Shown in pieces: positions 8,751 to 17,282 of a DNA stretch of 64,000 nucleotides (position 1 is its first letter; every line of letters starts with the position of its first letter). The translations under genes were made by a program, and so were the position numbers. Below the pieces are notes generated by a model. It was not told the origin of the DNA. It searched no databases and saw only the letters and a program-made list of their open reading frames with translations. This DNA comes from Glaciimonas sp. PAMC28666 (GTDB lineage Bacteria > Pseudomonadota > Gammaproteobacteria > Burkholderiales > Burkholderiaceae_D): the NCBI RefSeq assembly GCF_016917355.1, contig NZ_CP070304.1, positions 1,116,001 to 1,180,000 on the forward strand. The letters are read 5' to 3'.

Positions 8751-10841
8751 ATGACTGCTGAATACCAATGCCACGGAGCAATTGCCCTTATCACCATTAA
8801 CAATCCCCCCGTCAATGGTCTGGGTCTGGTAACCCGTACGGCTATCGCCGAAGGCATACAGCGAGCGCTGAGCGATGCCGCAGTCAAGGCCATTGTCATC
8901 ACGGGTGCGGGGAACGCTTTTTCTGGCGGTGCCGATATTAAGGAATTCAATTCCCCCAAAGCCTTGGCTGAACCGTCATTACACACATTGATCAGCGTCG
9001 TGGAGAACGCCAACAAACCGGTCATCGCAGCGATCCACTCGGTCTGCATGGGCGGCGGCCTGGAACTATCACTCGCATGTCACTATCGGATCGCGACGCC
9101 AACCACAAAAATAGCTTTGCCGGAAGTGAAGCTGGGTTTGTTACCGGGCGCAGGTGGTACGCAGCGGTTACCGCGTGTGGTGGGCCTGAAGCTGGCAGTC
9201 GACATGATCGTCACGGGCAATCCGGTGAGTGCAGAAAAATTATCGGCGACCGCCCTATTCAATACGTTGATCAAACCCGGCCCAGACGGTGAATGGCTGT
9301 CAGCGATTCTTGCATTCGCAAATAAGGTCGCCGCTGCGCGACCGTTACCGAAAGTCCGCGATCTTAACGTTGAATACCCTGATTACGAGACTTTTTTTCA
9401 GTCCGCCCGGGCGGCGGTACAAGGCGCTTCGGCGCATTATCCAGCGCCGTTGAAATGTATCGATGCTATCGAGGCAGCTGTCACCAGGCCCTTCGATGAT
9501 GGCCTGCAGTACGAGCGCGATCTGTTTATGGCGCTGCTACAAACAACCACGTCCAAAGCGATGCGCCATGCGTTTTTTGGCGAACGTGCAGCAGGAAAAA
9601 TCGCGGACCTGCCTGCAGAGACCAACCGTCGGCCAATTACGTGTGCCGCAGTGGTTGGGGCGGGAACCATGGGCGGTGGGATCGCCATGAACTTTGCTAA
9701 CGCAGGAATTCCTGTCACGATATTGGAGACAAATTCTGAAGCATTAAACAAAGGTCTGGAAACCATTCAAAAAAATTATGAGAACACATTGAAAAAAGGA
9801 AAATTAACGCAAGAAAAAGTTGATCAGCGCATCGCGCTCATTACCGGCACGATGGATTATGCAGCGATTAGCCAGATGGATATTGTGATCGAGGCAGTGT
9901 TCGAAGAAATGGCAGTTAAAAAAGCGGTCTTTGAAAAGCTTGATGCGGTCATGAAACCGGGCGCGATTTTGGCATCGAATACTTCGACGCTGAATCTCAA
10001 TGAAATTGCAGAGGCCACCAAACGACCGCAAGATGTCATCGGCATGCATTTCTTCAGTCCGGCAAACGTGATGCAATTGTTGGAAGTTGTGCGCGGTGCA
10101 AAGACCGCTAATGATGTACTTGCAACCACCATGGCGCTGTCGAAAAAAATTAACAAAACCGGGGTTGTCTCCGGCGTCTGCGATGGTTTTATCGGCAACC
10201 GTATGATCGAACAGACTATTCGACAGGCTGGGTTCTTGCTCGATGAAGGCTGCCTGCCGGAGCAAGTGGACAAAGCAATCGAGCAGTTTGGTTACGCCAT
10301 GGGGCCTTTTCGCATGAGCGATCTGGCGGGTAACGACATCGGCTGGGCGATCCGCAAACGGCGCGCTGTTGAGGCCCCCGAAATGACTTACTCAAAAACT
10401 GCCGACCTGTTGTGCGAGCAGGGTCGCTTCGGTCAAAAAAGCGGTGCCGGATGGTATGACTATAAAACAGGGGATCGCACAGCCTATCCTTCCGAATTGG
10501 TCGACGACCTGATCAAAAAAAATTCTGCAGACATCGGCGTCACCCGTCGAACGATCAGCGATCAGGAAATCGTGGAACGCCTGGTCTATGCACTGGTCAA
10601 CGAGGCCGCTTACCTACTTGAAGAAGGAATCGCACAACGCGCTTCAGATATCGATATGGTGTACCTGACGGGTTACGGATTTCCATTGTTCCGCGGGGGG
10701 CCCTTGTTTTATGCCGATACAGTCGGCTTACAAAACGTCATCATCGCCATCGACAAGTATTCTCAAGGCTCGCACGGAGAAGCCTGGAATACCGCTCCTT
10801 TATTAACCCGATTGGCAGCGTTAAATAAGACTTTTAATTAG
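8751..10841 (+). CDS. Fused enoyl-CoA hydratase / 3-hydroxyacyl-CoA dehydrogenase
   Basis: A bifunctional beta-oxidation enzyme of 696 residues that hydrates trans-2-enoyl-CoA and then oxidises the L-3-hydroxyacyl-CoA with NAD. The N-terminal crotonase domain has the oxyanion-hole segment GNAFSGGADIKEF (54-66) and catalytic-region glutamates in GGGLELSLACHYRIA and LPEVKLGLLPGAGGTQRLP. The dehydrogenase starts with the dinucleotide motif GAGTMGGG (303-310) and contains GMHFFSPANVMQLLEVV. The order and length resemble the FadB/FadJ and peroxisomal bifunctional types. The ATG at 8751 is preceded by AGGAAGA. No thiolase follows, so it is likely a stand-alone paralogue. Confidence 0.92.
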   Translation: MTAEYQCHGAIALITINNPPVNGLGLVTRTAIAEGIQRALSDAAVKAIVITGAGNAFSGGADIKEFNSPKALAEPSLHTLISVVENANKPVIAAIHSVCMGGGLELSLACHYRIATPTTKIALPEVKLGLLPGAGGTQRLPRVVGLKLAVDMIVTGNPVSAEKLSATALFNTLIKPGPDGEWLSAILAFANKVAAARPLPKVRDLNVEYPDYETFFQSARAAVQGASAHYPAPLKCIDAIEAAVTRPFDDGLQYERDLFMALLQTTTSKAMRHAFFGERAAGKIADLPAETNRRPITCAAVVGAGTMGGGIAMNFANAGIPVTILETNSEALNKGLETIQKNYENTLKKGKLTQEKVDQRIALITGTMDYAAISQMDIVIEAVFEEMAVKKAVFEKLDAVMKPGAILASNTSTLNLNEIAEATKRPQDVIGMHFFSPANVMQLLEVVRGAKTANDVLATTMALSKKINKTGVVSGVCDGFIGNRMIEQTIRQAGFLLDEGCLPEQVDKAIEQFGYAMGPFRMSDLAGNDIGWAIRKRRAVEAPEMTYSKTADLLCEQGRFGQKSGAGWYDYKTGDRTAYPSELVDDLIKKNSADIGVTRRTISDQEIVERLVYALVNEAAYLLEEGIAQRASDIDMVYLTGYGFPLFRGGPLFYADTVGLQNVIIAIDKYSQGSHGEAWNTAPLLTRLAALNKTFN

Positions 10842-10887
10842 GCTTCCGCAGGCTCTAAGCAGGCCCCCTCCGCTGGCAAGGGTTGTT

Positions 10888-10950
10888 GGGTCTGCTGCGT
10901 CTGCTGGGTCTGCTGCGTCTGCCGGGTCTGCTGGGTCTGCTGGGTCTGCT
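10888..10950. repeat. Seven tandem 9-bp repeats downstream of the beta-oxidation gene
   Basis: Seven back-to-back copies of G[GC]GTCTGC[TC] (mostly GGGTCTGCT), starting 47 bp after the stop codon. A partial unit (GTTGCTGG) follows. Because the unit is nine bases it would be in frame if translated, but no supported gene runs through it. The rest of the gap to 11091 shows nothing that I recognise. Confidence 0.9.
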
Positions 10951-11091
10951 GTTGCTGGCGGTTCTATACGGTAGACCCTATTCGGTATCAGTTTCGCCCA
11001 ACACTTCCTGTAGTCCTACATAAAAAAGTGACAACGCCCGACATTCAGACAGCATTGCTATCTTTATCATGCTCATCATAATCAATGGCGG

Positions 11092-11304
11092 ATGCTTAAA
11101 ATCATGGACGTCACAATTATTCGCGAATACAAGGGCCAAAAAATTTACGTTTTTACGCGCCTTGATACGGCCGGGTGGCTGATTAAGGTCAACCTGGAAA
11201 ACGGTATCGAGTGGAAAGACGACCGCGCATTCGTCGGCTCCCTTGACGAGGTCGGTCAGGAAGGAGTCAAACGCGGACAGCAACTGATAGACAATCGTTT
11301 GTAA
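11092..11304 (+). CDS. Hypothetical small protein
   Basis: A 70-residue acidic/basic soluble protein (or 66 residues from the internal ATG of MDVTIIREYKGQ). It alternates short beta-like segments (IYVFTRL, WLIKVNLENG) and ends in a helix-like GQEGVKRGQQLIDNRL. No family is recognised, but the composition and the codon use look coding, and the opposite-strand frame does not. It is a lone gene with no strong ribosome site. Confidence 0.5.
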   Translation: MLKIMDVTIIREYKGQKIYVFTRLDTAGWLIKVNLENGIEWKDDRAFVGSLDEVGQEGVKRGQQLIDNRL

Positions 11305-11586
11305 GCCGCTCCACACAAGCTGAGGTATCGCTGTTATCACGAGTGGATGTGGTAGGTTTCAAATGGGATTTGTGAACAAGTGTAAAACCAGGAAGAAATA
11401 GCATTAAGAGAAATACCACGCACAGCGGATCGGCGCTACTATCCATTTAATGGTTGAGACAAAAGCACCGACATCGGCAGCTCACAACTTTTTTAAAAAA
11501 TTTTTTACCGACAGCTACAGGTGGCATCGCTCTGTATCATTTAAATATTTTTTTTACCCACCGCTAACACTTCGAAAGGAAATACC

Positions 11587-11838
11587 ATGGAACATGGAAT
11601 TCTCGCTTGGCTCATCATTGGGGCGATTGCCGGTTGGCTTGCTGGTGTCTTGGTCAAAGGCGGCGGCTTCGGTGTATTGGTCGACATTCTGGTTGGAATC
11701 GTAGGTGCATTTATCGGCGGCTGGCTGGCCAGTCTGCTTGGCGTCGGGGTAAGCGGCGGCATGATCGCATCAATAGTCACGGCGACGGTAGGCGCGATCG
11801 TATTGTTGGTAATTTTACGATTGGTGAAACGCGCATAA
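11587..11838 (+). CDS. GlsB/YeaQ/YmgE family small membrane protein
   Basis: An 83-residue, glycine-rich membrane protein with three hydrophobic segments: AWLIIGAIAGWLAGVLV, VLVDILVGIVGAFIGGWLASLLG and IASIVTATVGAIVLLVILRLV. The WLIIGAIAGWLAG start and the GIVGAFIGGW centre identify the family, often labelled transglycosylase-associated or stress-response membrane protein; its mechanism is unknown. GAAAGGA lies before the ATG, and a strong terminator follows at 11937, so it is transcribed alone. Confidence 0.9.
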   Translation: MEHGILAWLIIGAIAGWLAGVLVKGGGFGVLVDILVGIVGAFIGGWLASLLGVGVSGGMIASIVTATVGAIVLLVILRLVKRA

Positions 11839-11936
11839 TTTTCATACTGCGCATACTGGGATCAACGACCTTTATTTACAACAACGGGTGCGGGATTAAA
11901 AAGAGAAATCTACAGTTCCGATAACACTAAAATTCT

Positions 11937-11975
11937 AAAACGACTCCGACGTTAAAACGTTCGAGTCGTTTTTTT
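11937..11975 (+). terminator. Rho-independent terminator after the GlsB-type gene
   Basis: AAAACGACTC at 11937-11946 pairs perfectly with GAGTCGTTTT at 11963-11972. A second, smaller ACGTT/AACGT pairing sits in the loop, and a run of T follows. Confidence 0.9.
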
Positions 11976-12146
11976 ATGCCCGCTATTTATTCCCTCATCA
12001 CCTCAGTTATTTGCTGGCTTTCTCTTTGAAAATTAGTGGACGTGCGCTGCACTGCGCCATATGTCACTTAAAAAACAGACGCTTTGGCGCATTTTGACAA
12101 GCTTGACGACCACCATCCCTGCAAAAATTCTGCCTTTTTCCTGGCA

Positions 12147-12290
12147 TCAAAATGAATAGATAAGCCCCAGCCCAAGGGTGTGAATCCCTATCTCTCCCCA
12201 CACCGGTGCCACATGGAAACGCGTCCGATTCAGCCAACTATGCTGTCCTAAGTCGACAAAGTTTTGTCGTAAACACTTTTCTGGGTGGCC
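12147..12290 (-). pseudogene. Possible C-terminal remnant of an outer-membrane barrel protein
   Basis: Read on the minus strand, a 47-codon open stretch ends WGEIGIHTLGLGLIYSF and stops. Alternating residues and a terminal Phe are the usual signature of the last strand of an outer-membrane barrel. There is no start and the frame is closed just upstream by TAG. It lies in the 750-bp gap 11839-12591, which otherwise holds the terminator and AT-rich sequence with poly-T runs and no gene that I can support. This is an inference from a short reading. Confidence 0.3.
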
Positions 12291-12591
12291 CTATGATCAA
12301 TACATCGCAACGCATATCTCTCTTGTGATCGGTCGAATCAGAAGACCAGCCATATTTGGGCAGGGAGTAAAAAAGGTTGGCGCAGGAGAAGCGATATTTT
12401 TTTTAAAGAAGATGATTTGTACAAAAATTTTTTTTGTCCGAAATATCGGGACTACGATTTTTTTTTGCATAACTCGTTTGTCTGCAGAGTTTTGGAAATG
12501 CGGGTTTATTACGAAATCTTGTCTGTTAATTATGGGCGTAGATAGACGAGACCCCTCCCCAATTGACGCCCTACACTCAGGAGATATAAAA

Positions 12592-13494
12592 ATGAAAAAG
12601 CAAATAATTGCCGCATCAATCGCTTCGCTGTTCCTTGTTGCCGGTGCCGCCAGTGCAGGCGGTGGCGGTGGAGGTGGCGGCGGATCGTATGGGCATGGTC
12701 ATAGCCCAAGCATGGGATCAAAAACCACAACGACAACGACATCGACATCCGTCAATAACTCTTCTAACGCCAACGCAACTGCTGGCGCAGGTGGCGCAGG
12801 CGGCGGTGCTACTAGCGGCGGTGTCACCGGTGGCACTACCACTGGTGGTACCGTGACAGCTGGCGCTGCAAACCAGACTAACACCAGCGGTAGAGCAAAC
12901 ACTGGTAACAATAGCACTGGCGGCGGTGGCGCTACTTCACAAGGTGGCACAACTACAGCTGGCGCTACAAACGGCGCTGCTGCAAATGCAGGTAGCGCTA
13001 CTGGCGGCCCTGGTTCGGCTAACGGCGGCTCCGGTGGCGGCGCAACTGGCAATATGTCTGGCGGCGCAGGTGCAACCGCTAGCGGCTCTGGCTCCGGTGG
13101 AAGCTCAGGTGGATCAAACGGCTGGGGTCCAAAACCTCAAAGCAGCAGCGGCGGCGGATCTACTTCAGCCTCGGCAAACTCCACTGCAAGTGGTTCAACT
13201 AAAGCCGGTAACGGCGGTGGCGCTGGTGCTAACGGTGGCGGCGCTACAGGCGGCAGCGCTGGTACTTTGACCAAAGGCTCTTCTCAGCTTGCAAATGGCA
13301 ATTCGTTGGCATCTGGCGGTAATGCCAGCTCCGGTACCGGCAGCGCAAATAGCTCAGTCGGCGGCAATACCAATACCGCTGGTTCAGCATTCTCGCTGAC
13401 TATTGGCGGTAGCGCACATAGCGGCCCAGCCATTGGTGGCGACGGTGGCGAGGGCGGTAGCGCATTGGCCGGAGCAGCTTCGGGCAACAAATAA
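12592..13494 (+). CDS. Exported glycine/serine/threonine/alanine-rich low-complexity protein
   Basis: A 300-residue protein. A classical signal peptide (MKKQIIAAS... with the cleavage motif ASA at residues 20-22) is followed by a nine-glycine run and then almost only Gly, Ala, Ser, Thr and Asn to the end. Short motifs such as GGGAT, GGSG and TAGA recur without a strict period. The mature part has no cysteine and few charged residues. GGAGAT precedes the ATG at 12592; the open frame continues upstream, but that part does not look coding. Such composition suggests an extended surface or matrix polymer, but no function is known to me. A second exported glycine-rich gene follows 92 bp downstream. 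Confidence 0.8.
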   Translation: MKKQIIAASIASLFLVAGAASAGGGGGGGGGSYGHGHSPSMGSKTTTTTTSTSVNNSSNANATAGAGGAGGGATSGGVTGGTTTGGTVTAGAANQTNTSGRANTGNNSTGGGGATSQGGTTTAGATNGAAANAGSATGGPGSANGGSGGGATGNMSGGAGATASGSGSGGSSGGSNGWGPKPQSSSGGGSTSASANSTASGSTKAGNGGGAGANGGGATGGSAGTLTKGSSQLANGNSLASGGNASSGTGSANSSVGGNTNTAGSAFSLTIGGSAHSGPAIGGDGGEGGSALAGAASGNK

Positions 13495-13586
13495 CTTTAT
13501 GTTGTAGTAGGCGTAAAGGGAAGGGGAAGAGGGAAAGAATACTTTCCCTCTCCTTTGGAACAATCACAAAAAAAAATGGAGCAGCC

Positions 13587-14570
13587 ATGAAACATAAACT
13601 TTTAGGTATTCTGGTAGCCTCAATATTTACAGTACCAGTAATTGCGGAAGCCGGGAACAGCCCAGTATCGCCAACCTCTGCTTCGACATCAACCTCATCT
13701 GCCACTGGTGGAGCTGGCGGCACCGGTGGTTCCGCGAACGGCGGCTCGGCCACCGGAGGAGCAGCGACCGGCGGCAGCGCAACTGGTGGGGCGGCTACAA
13801 ACACTATTTCTGGCACTACTGCAAACGGAAACACATCGACCGTGAGCGTTTCGGTTACCTTGCCTGGCAGAGCTTCGGGCACCGGTGGTACCGGATCAGG
13901 ATCTGGCACATCTGGAAGCGGGACTGGAACGACAGGTTCCGGCACCTCCGGAACAGGAACTGGCACAACCGGCGCCGCTGCAACGCCCACCGCAACTGAC
14001 CCTGCGGCCACGACTGCAAACGTAGAATACGGTGGCACTTACACGGTGAAAAGTGCACCTGCGATTACCGCCCCATCACTGACCACGACCTTGTCCGACA
14101 CGTGCATGGGATCAGTTTCATTCGGTTTATCACTGACCGGATTTGGCGCCACCGCAGCTTCCACCATGGTAGACCAGGCTTGCGTGCGCCGCCTGGACTC
14201 GCGTGAATTTCGCGCAATGGGTCTCAATGATGTCGCTCTGGCACTCCTATGCCAAAGCGATGCCAATCGCAAAGCCGTCGAGGCGACTGGTCACGATTGC
14301 CCAGGAATGGTAAGACCAGCGGTCGCAGCGGCAAATACTGCTCAGGTACAAGTGCAAGTTGCGCGCAATGATGTCCCTGCCCCTGTGATTGCCCCTGCAG
14401 CAGCGGTTGCACCGGTTGCACCAGCCACACCGGTTGTTGCTGCTGTGAGTGAGCCTGGTGCTGTTACAGCAAGTAGCGTAAGTGATCCCGACAGCACCGA
14501 GTATCGTGATCCCTACGTTCGCCGCCGCCTCGGACTAGCACCGCTACAAGCTGAAGCTGCTCCGAACTAA
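13587..14570 (+). CDS. Exported protein: glycine-rich N-terminus plus conserved four-cysteine domain
   Basis: A 327-residue protein. A signal peptide (residues 1-22, ending AEA) leads into a Gly/Ser/Thr repeat region (about 35-125, GGSATGGAATGGSATGGAA). A compact domain at about 147-240 contains four cysteines (173, 199, 222, 238) in DTCMGS...QACVRR...ALLCQSD...GHDCPG. The C-terminus is Ala/Val/Pro-rich. From memory, the DTCMGS-x-C-x-MG-x-ALLCQ pattern recurs in hypothetical proteins of betaproteobacteria and some phages; its role is unknown. Two disulfides in the periplasm or outside are likely. The gene follows the other glycine-rich gene and shares its signal-peptide-plus-glycine layout. 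Confidence 0.8.
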   Translation: MKHKLLGILVASIFTVPVIAEAGNSPVSPTSASTSTSSATGGAGGTGGSANGGSATGGAATGGSATGGAATNTISGTTANGNTSTVSVSVTLPGRASGTGGTGSGSGTSGSGTGTTGSGTSGTGTGTTGAAATPTATDPAATTANVEYGGTYTVKSAPAITAPSLTTTLSDTCMGSVSFGLSLTGFGATAASTMVDQACVRRLDSREFRAMGLNDVALALLCQSDANRKAVEATGHDCPGMVRPAVAAANTAQVQVQVARNDVPAPVIAPAAAVAPVAPATPVVAAVSEPGAVTASSVSDPDSTEYRDPYVRRRLGLAPLQAEAAPN

Positions 14571-14622
14571 TCACAGTCTAATCATAGCTGTGAGTGAACT
14601 CATAGAAGGCGAAGGACATGCC

Positions 14623-14892
14623 ATGAAGCGCACGCCACTTTCCCGCGATCGAATTGCCGAGGCTCTTAAGCAGGAAGAGCTCGGAATGCCGGTAGCCGAC
14701 GTAATTCGACAGGCCGGAATAACCGAGCGCACTTTTCAAAGTTGGAAAAAGCAATACGGTGGCTTACAGGATCATCCCCAGCGTCTGAAATGTTTGGAAG
14801 AAGAGAACGCCAAACTAAAACAAATTGTAGCTGAGCTCACCCTTGAAAATTCACGCCTTGAAGATGCGTTAGAAAACAACCTTAGTCATTGA
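14623..14892 (+). CDS. Orphan IS3 OrfA-like helix-turn-helix protein
   Basis: An 89-residue protein with an N-terminal helix-turn-helix (RDRIAEALKQEELGMPVADVIRQAGITERTFQSWKKQYGG) and a C-terminal leucine-zipper-like coiled coil (LKCLEEENAKLKQIVAELTLENSRLEDALE). This is the architecture of IS3-family OrfA, but no OrfB, frameshift window or terminal inverted repeats are visible. The ATG at 14623 has GAAGGA before it; a GTG at 14590 is possible. It follows the second glycine-rich gene by 52 bp, so it may be cotranscribed. It is either an IS remnant or an OrfA recruited as a regulator. Confidence 0.75.
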   Translation: MKRTPLSRDRIAEALKQEELGMPVADVIRQAGITERTFQSWKKQYGGLQDHPQRLKCLEEENAKLKQIVAELTLENSRLEDALENNLSH

Positions 14893-15205
14893 TGCCTCAT
14901 TGATGCCACTAATCTCACGTCCATGTCAATTCGGACTCAGCGCTGGTGACAGGGATTTTGGCCCCCCCAAAAAACCATCACCAGATTCGATAATGCGTTC
15001 GGAATATGGCTATAAAATTTTAATTTTGCAGCATACAACCAAGCGCAATTGGGAAAATCGAGAAGAATTGCATTAAGTCTTTCCTCGCTGCGAACATACC
15101 TAGATTCCAAACGGAAACTTTTTAAAAAACCAACTCATCGGTATACCCAAGAGCAAGAAAATTATTGTCTTTTTTACATCTATTTTTCATAATTCTTAAG
15201 TTTTT

Positions 15206-15219
15206 TTGATTTAGATCAA
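15206..15219 (+). promoter_or_regulatory. FNR/Anr-type box
   Basis: TTGATTTAGATCAA is an exact match to the FNR-family consensus TTGATNNNNATCAA. It lies in AT-rich DNA about 98 bp before the GlxA-type regulator gene, suggesting oxygen-linked control. The 424-bp gap 14893-15316 holds nothing else that I recognise. Confidence 0.75.
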
Positions 15220-15316
15220 GAATAGTATCCTAAACTATAGGAGCATTAAGATATTAAATTAACAACTATTAGTTCCTAAAAAACAATACTAAAACTTGCC
15301 GTAGGGAGAAAGCTTC

Positions 15317-16354
15317 ATGACTATTGGGGGCTTAAATTCAGTCGGGGCGACGGACGATAATTCCGCAGTCAAGCATATTGGTATCATGGTTTTCGATGGC
15401 GTAATACTGGCAGATGTAGTGGGAGCAGCCGATGTATTCGGGATCGGAGATAAACTCATTTCAACCGCGTTTCCTGGTACCACCAGATATCAGGTATCTA
15501 TCATGTCGATTTCGGGCGGAATGGTTACGTCTTCAGCCGCTGTTCAGATTCTGACGGCACCGATAACGCAGTTCAATGACCATCATTTTGATACGCTTCT
15601 GATTGCCAGCGGAACCGGTAATTTTGAGGCTTATCGCGATCCGATGCTCATTGACTGGCTACAAAAGAAGCGCACCCAGGTGCGTCGGATTGCCGCCATC
15701 TGCACCGGTGTATTTGTTCTCGGGGCGGCGGGTTTTTTGAATAATCGCCGTGCCACCACACATTGGGCGTTGGCCGATAAACTTTCCCGCGAGTTTCCCA
15801 AGATTAATATAGACCGCGAAGCGCAAATCGTCGATGACGAAGACATTTTTACCTCGTGCGATGTCGGCATGGCGACAGATCTTGCGTTACGTCTGCTTGA
15901 AAACGATTTGGGACCTGCAGTGGCACAACGTGTGGCACAAAATTTGGTTGTTTGCCAAAGACGCCGAGATACGTCGCCGGTCAACAACCCTGCCCGCCCT
16001 GCTGAATCGAGTATGAATAGCAAAATTCATAAGGCGTCTCTCTGGTTCGTCGAACACTTGAGTGATCCGATTTCTATCATCGATGCCGCTAATTTCGTCT
16101 TCATGAGTGAGCGCAATTTCGTTCGCCAGTTCAAACGCGAAACCGGTCAGACGCCGCATGACTTTCTCACAAATTTACGGCTAGAAGCAGTACGTCAGCA
16201 ATTGTCTGAAACCGACTTACCGGTAGATAAAATTGCGCGGCGTTGTGGTTTGTTCAGCGGAGCAAATGTCGCAAAACTTTTCCGCAAACAAATGTGGCCA
16301 TCGCCAACGGAGTACCGCCGTGGGATACGGCCATCGGAAGGCAAAACCGCGTAA
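15317..16354 (+). CDS. GlxA-family AraC-type transcriptional regulator with DJ-1/PfpI-like domain
   Basis: A 345-residue regulator. The DJ-1/PfpI-like sensor domain (about 20-190) contains IGIMVFDGVILADVVGAADVF and the nucleophile-elbow AAICTGVFVLGAAG with its Cys, followed by RRATTHWALADKL. The C-terminal AraC helix-turn-helix domain (about 235-335) includes FVFMSERNFVRQFKRETGQTPHDFL and the second helix IARRCGLFSGANVAKLFRKQ. A GGGAGAA ribosome site precedes the ATG. The ligand is unknown. An FNR-type box lies upstream. It converges with an outer-membrane protein gene whose upstream DNA has AraC-style direct repeats, so that gene is a plausible target. Confidence 0.9.
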   Translation: MTIGGLNSVGATDDNSAVKHIGIMVFDGVILADVVGAADVFGIGDKLISTAFPGTTRYQVSIMSISGGMVTSSAAVQILTAPITQFNDHHFDTLLIASGTGNFEAYRDPMLIDWLQKKRTQVRRIAAICTGVFVLGAAGFLNNRRATTHWALADKLSREFPKINIDREAQIVDDEDIFTSCDVGMATDLALRLLENDLGPAVAQRVAQNLVVCQRRRDTSPVNNPARPAESSMNSKIHKASLWFVEHLSDPISIIDAANFVFMSERNFVRQFKRETGQTPHDFLTNLRLEAVRQQLSETDLPVDKIARRCGLFSGANVAKLFRKQMWPSPTEYRRGIRPSEGKTA

Positions 16355-16439
16355 CCACGGGCCGATTTGTCAAAGAAAAATAGGGGCGGACTGCGCGTAC
16401 CCTTTATGATGATATTGCGCTATTTTAGTGACGCTGACG

Positions 16440-17180
16440 TCAGAAGCGCCACGTCAGTCCGATACCAACCTGATGGCGCACTTCAGCATTATTCAAACCA
16501 AATTTAAAACCTGTATCGAGATCAACATCTTTGTTCGGAGAGTAAATCAGACCGGTCACCACAAATGCTGGATTGATGGTGCTTGTAACGTCGGGATTGC
16601 GCGCAATGCCAATGTCAGCGACGGCGCTTAATTTTGGCGTCAAGCTATAAGATACCGAAGCAGATGCCCGCCAAAGATTGCTGCGATTATTTTGACGATC
16701 CGGTGCTAATGCATAGCGATTAACATAAACCCCGACGTTTCCGCTAAATGCCCATGGTGCCATATCCACCGTCCCAATCAACGTCAGCGCTCCGCTATTA
16801 CGACCGGTCCCCAAGCCTCTGTTTTGATTTCCCGAGGCGAGAACCAATACCGGCTTTACGGCGAAACTGATCGGGCCATGCTCGTAAAAACGCCATTTGA
16901 TCCCGAACGATCCATCGTTCACACCACGCGGCGATGACAACGTTGAGGGAAGATCGCTCATCAAATCAACATTGGCCAGCAAGCCGTAGGTATAAGTCAC
17001 GTCAGCAACATGGCTGAAAACGCCCTGCTTTTTAAGCCAATCCGTATTCACTTCCAATTGTTGATTACCGATATCTTGGGTGTTGGTGTCATCCGAGACA
17101 AGCGGATGGACTGCAAAAGCCGATTGCAAGAACATCATTAGCGCAGGGGCGCTTAATACGTGTATTTTTTTTAAAAACAT
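16440..17180 (-). CDS. Outer-membrane beta-barrel protein (phenol-degradation MetA-like)
   Basis: A 246-residue exported protein. The signal peptide (to about residue 23, QSAFA) is followed by HPLVSDDTNTQDIGNQQLEVNTD and alternating beta strands ending GLTWRF, the usual outer-membrane barrel ending with Phe. The opening motif and length resemble the MetA-pathway/transporter-like family (PF13557 type), whose substrates are mostly unknown. I chose the ATG at 17180 over a TTG one codon upstream; there is no good ribosome site at either. It is a single gene, convergent with the GlxA-type regulator. Confidence 0.75.
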   Translation of the reverse strand: MFLKKIHVLSAPALMMFLQSAFAVHPLVSDDTNTQDIGNQQLEVNTDWLKKQGVFSHVADVTYTYGLLANVDLMSDLPSTLSSPRGVNDGSFGIKWRFYEHGPISFAVKPVLVLASGNQNRGLGTGRNSGALTLIGTVDMAPWAFSGNVGVYVNRYALAPDRQNNRSNLWRASASVSYSLTPKLSAVADIGIARNPDVTSTINPAFVVTGLIYSPNKDVDLDTGFKFGLNNAEVRHQVGIGLTWRF

Positions 17181-17282
17181 CAAAGGTCTTCGCTGAGCGT
17201 CACGCGGATGTAAGAGAGGAGATCAAATTAGCTTTTGATTATTTTGACTAGTCTACGGACAAATAATTTCCTCATCGTGACT

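Noticed and set aside
10888-10950. CRISPR array
   Set aside because: The nine-base units are head to tail with no spacers, and no cas gene lies nearby.
10978-11340. 120-codon minus-strand frame over the small hypothetical gene
   Set aside because: Its composition is poor, it has no ribosome site and it is antisense to the more plausible 70-residue plus-strand frame.
11450-11704. 84-codon plus-strand frame overlapping the GlsB-type gene
   Set aside because: It is in another frame over the GlsB start, and the GlsB family match is decisive.
12325-12591. Upstream extension of the glycine-rich gene
   Set aside because: The extra 89 codons contain poly-Phe/Ile runs from AT-rich DNA, while the ATG at 12592 has a ribosome site and opens a perfect signal peptide.
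12699-13052. Val/Pro/Ala-rich minus-strand frame inside the first glycine-rich gene
   Set aside because: It is the antisense shadow of Gly/Ala/Thr-rich codons; the same applies to the long frame at 13400-14038. Neither has a start context or a signal.
14590-14892. Complete IS3 insertion sequence
   Set aside because: There is no OrfB, no slippery heptamer, no terminal inverted repeats and no target duplication that I can see; only an OrfA-like gene is present.
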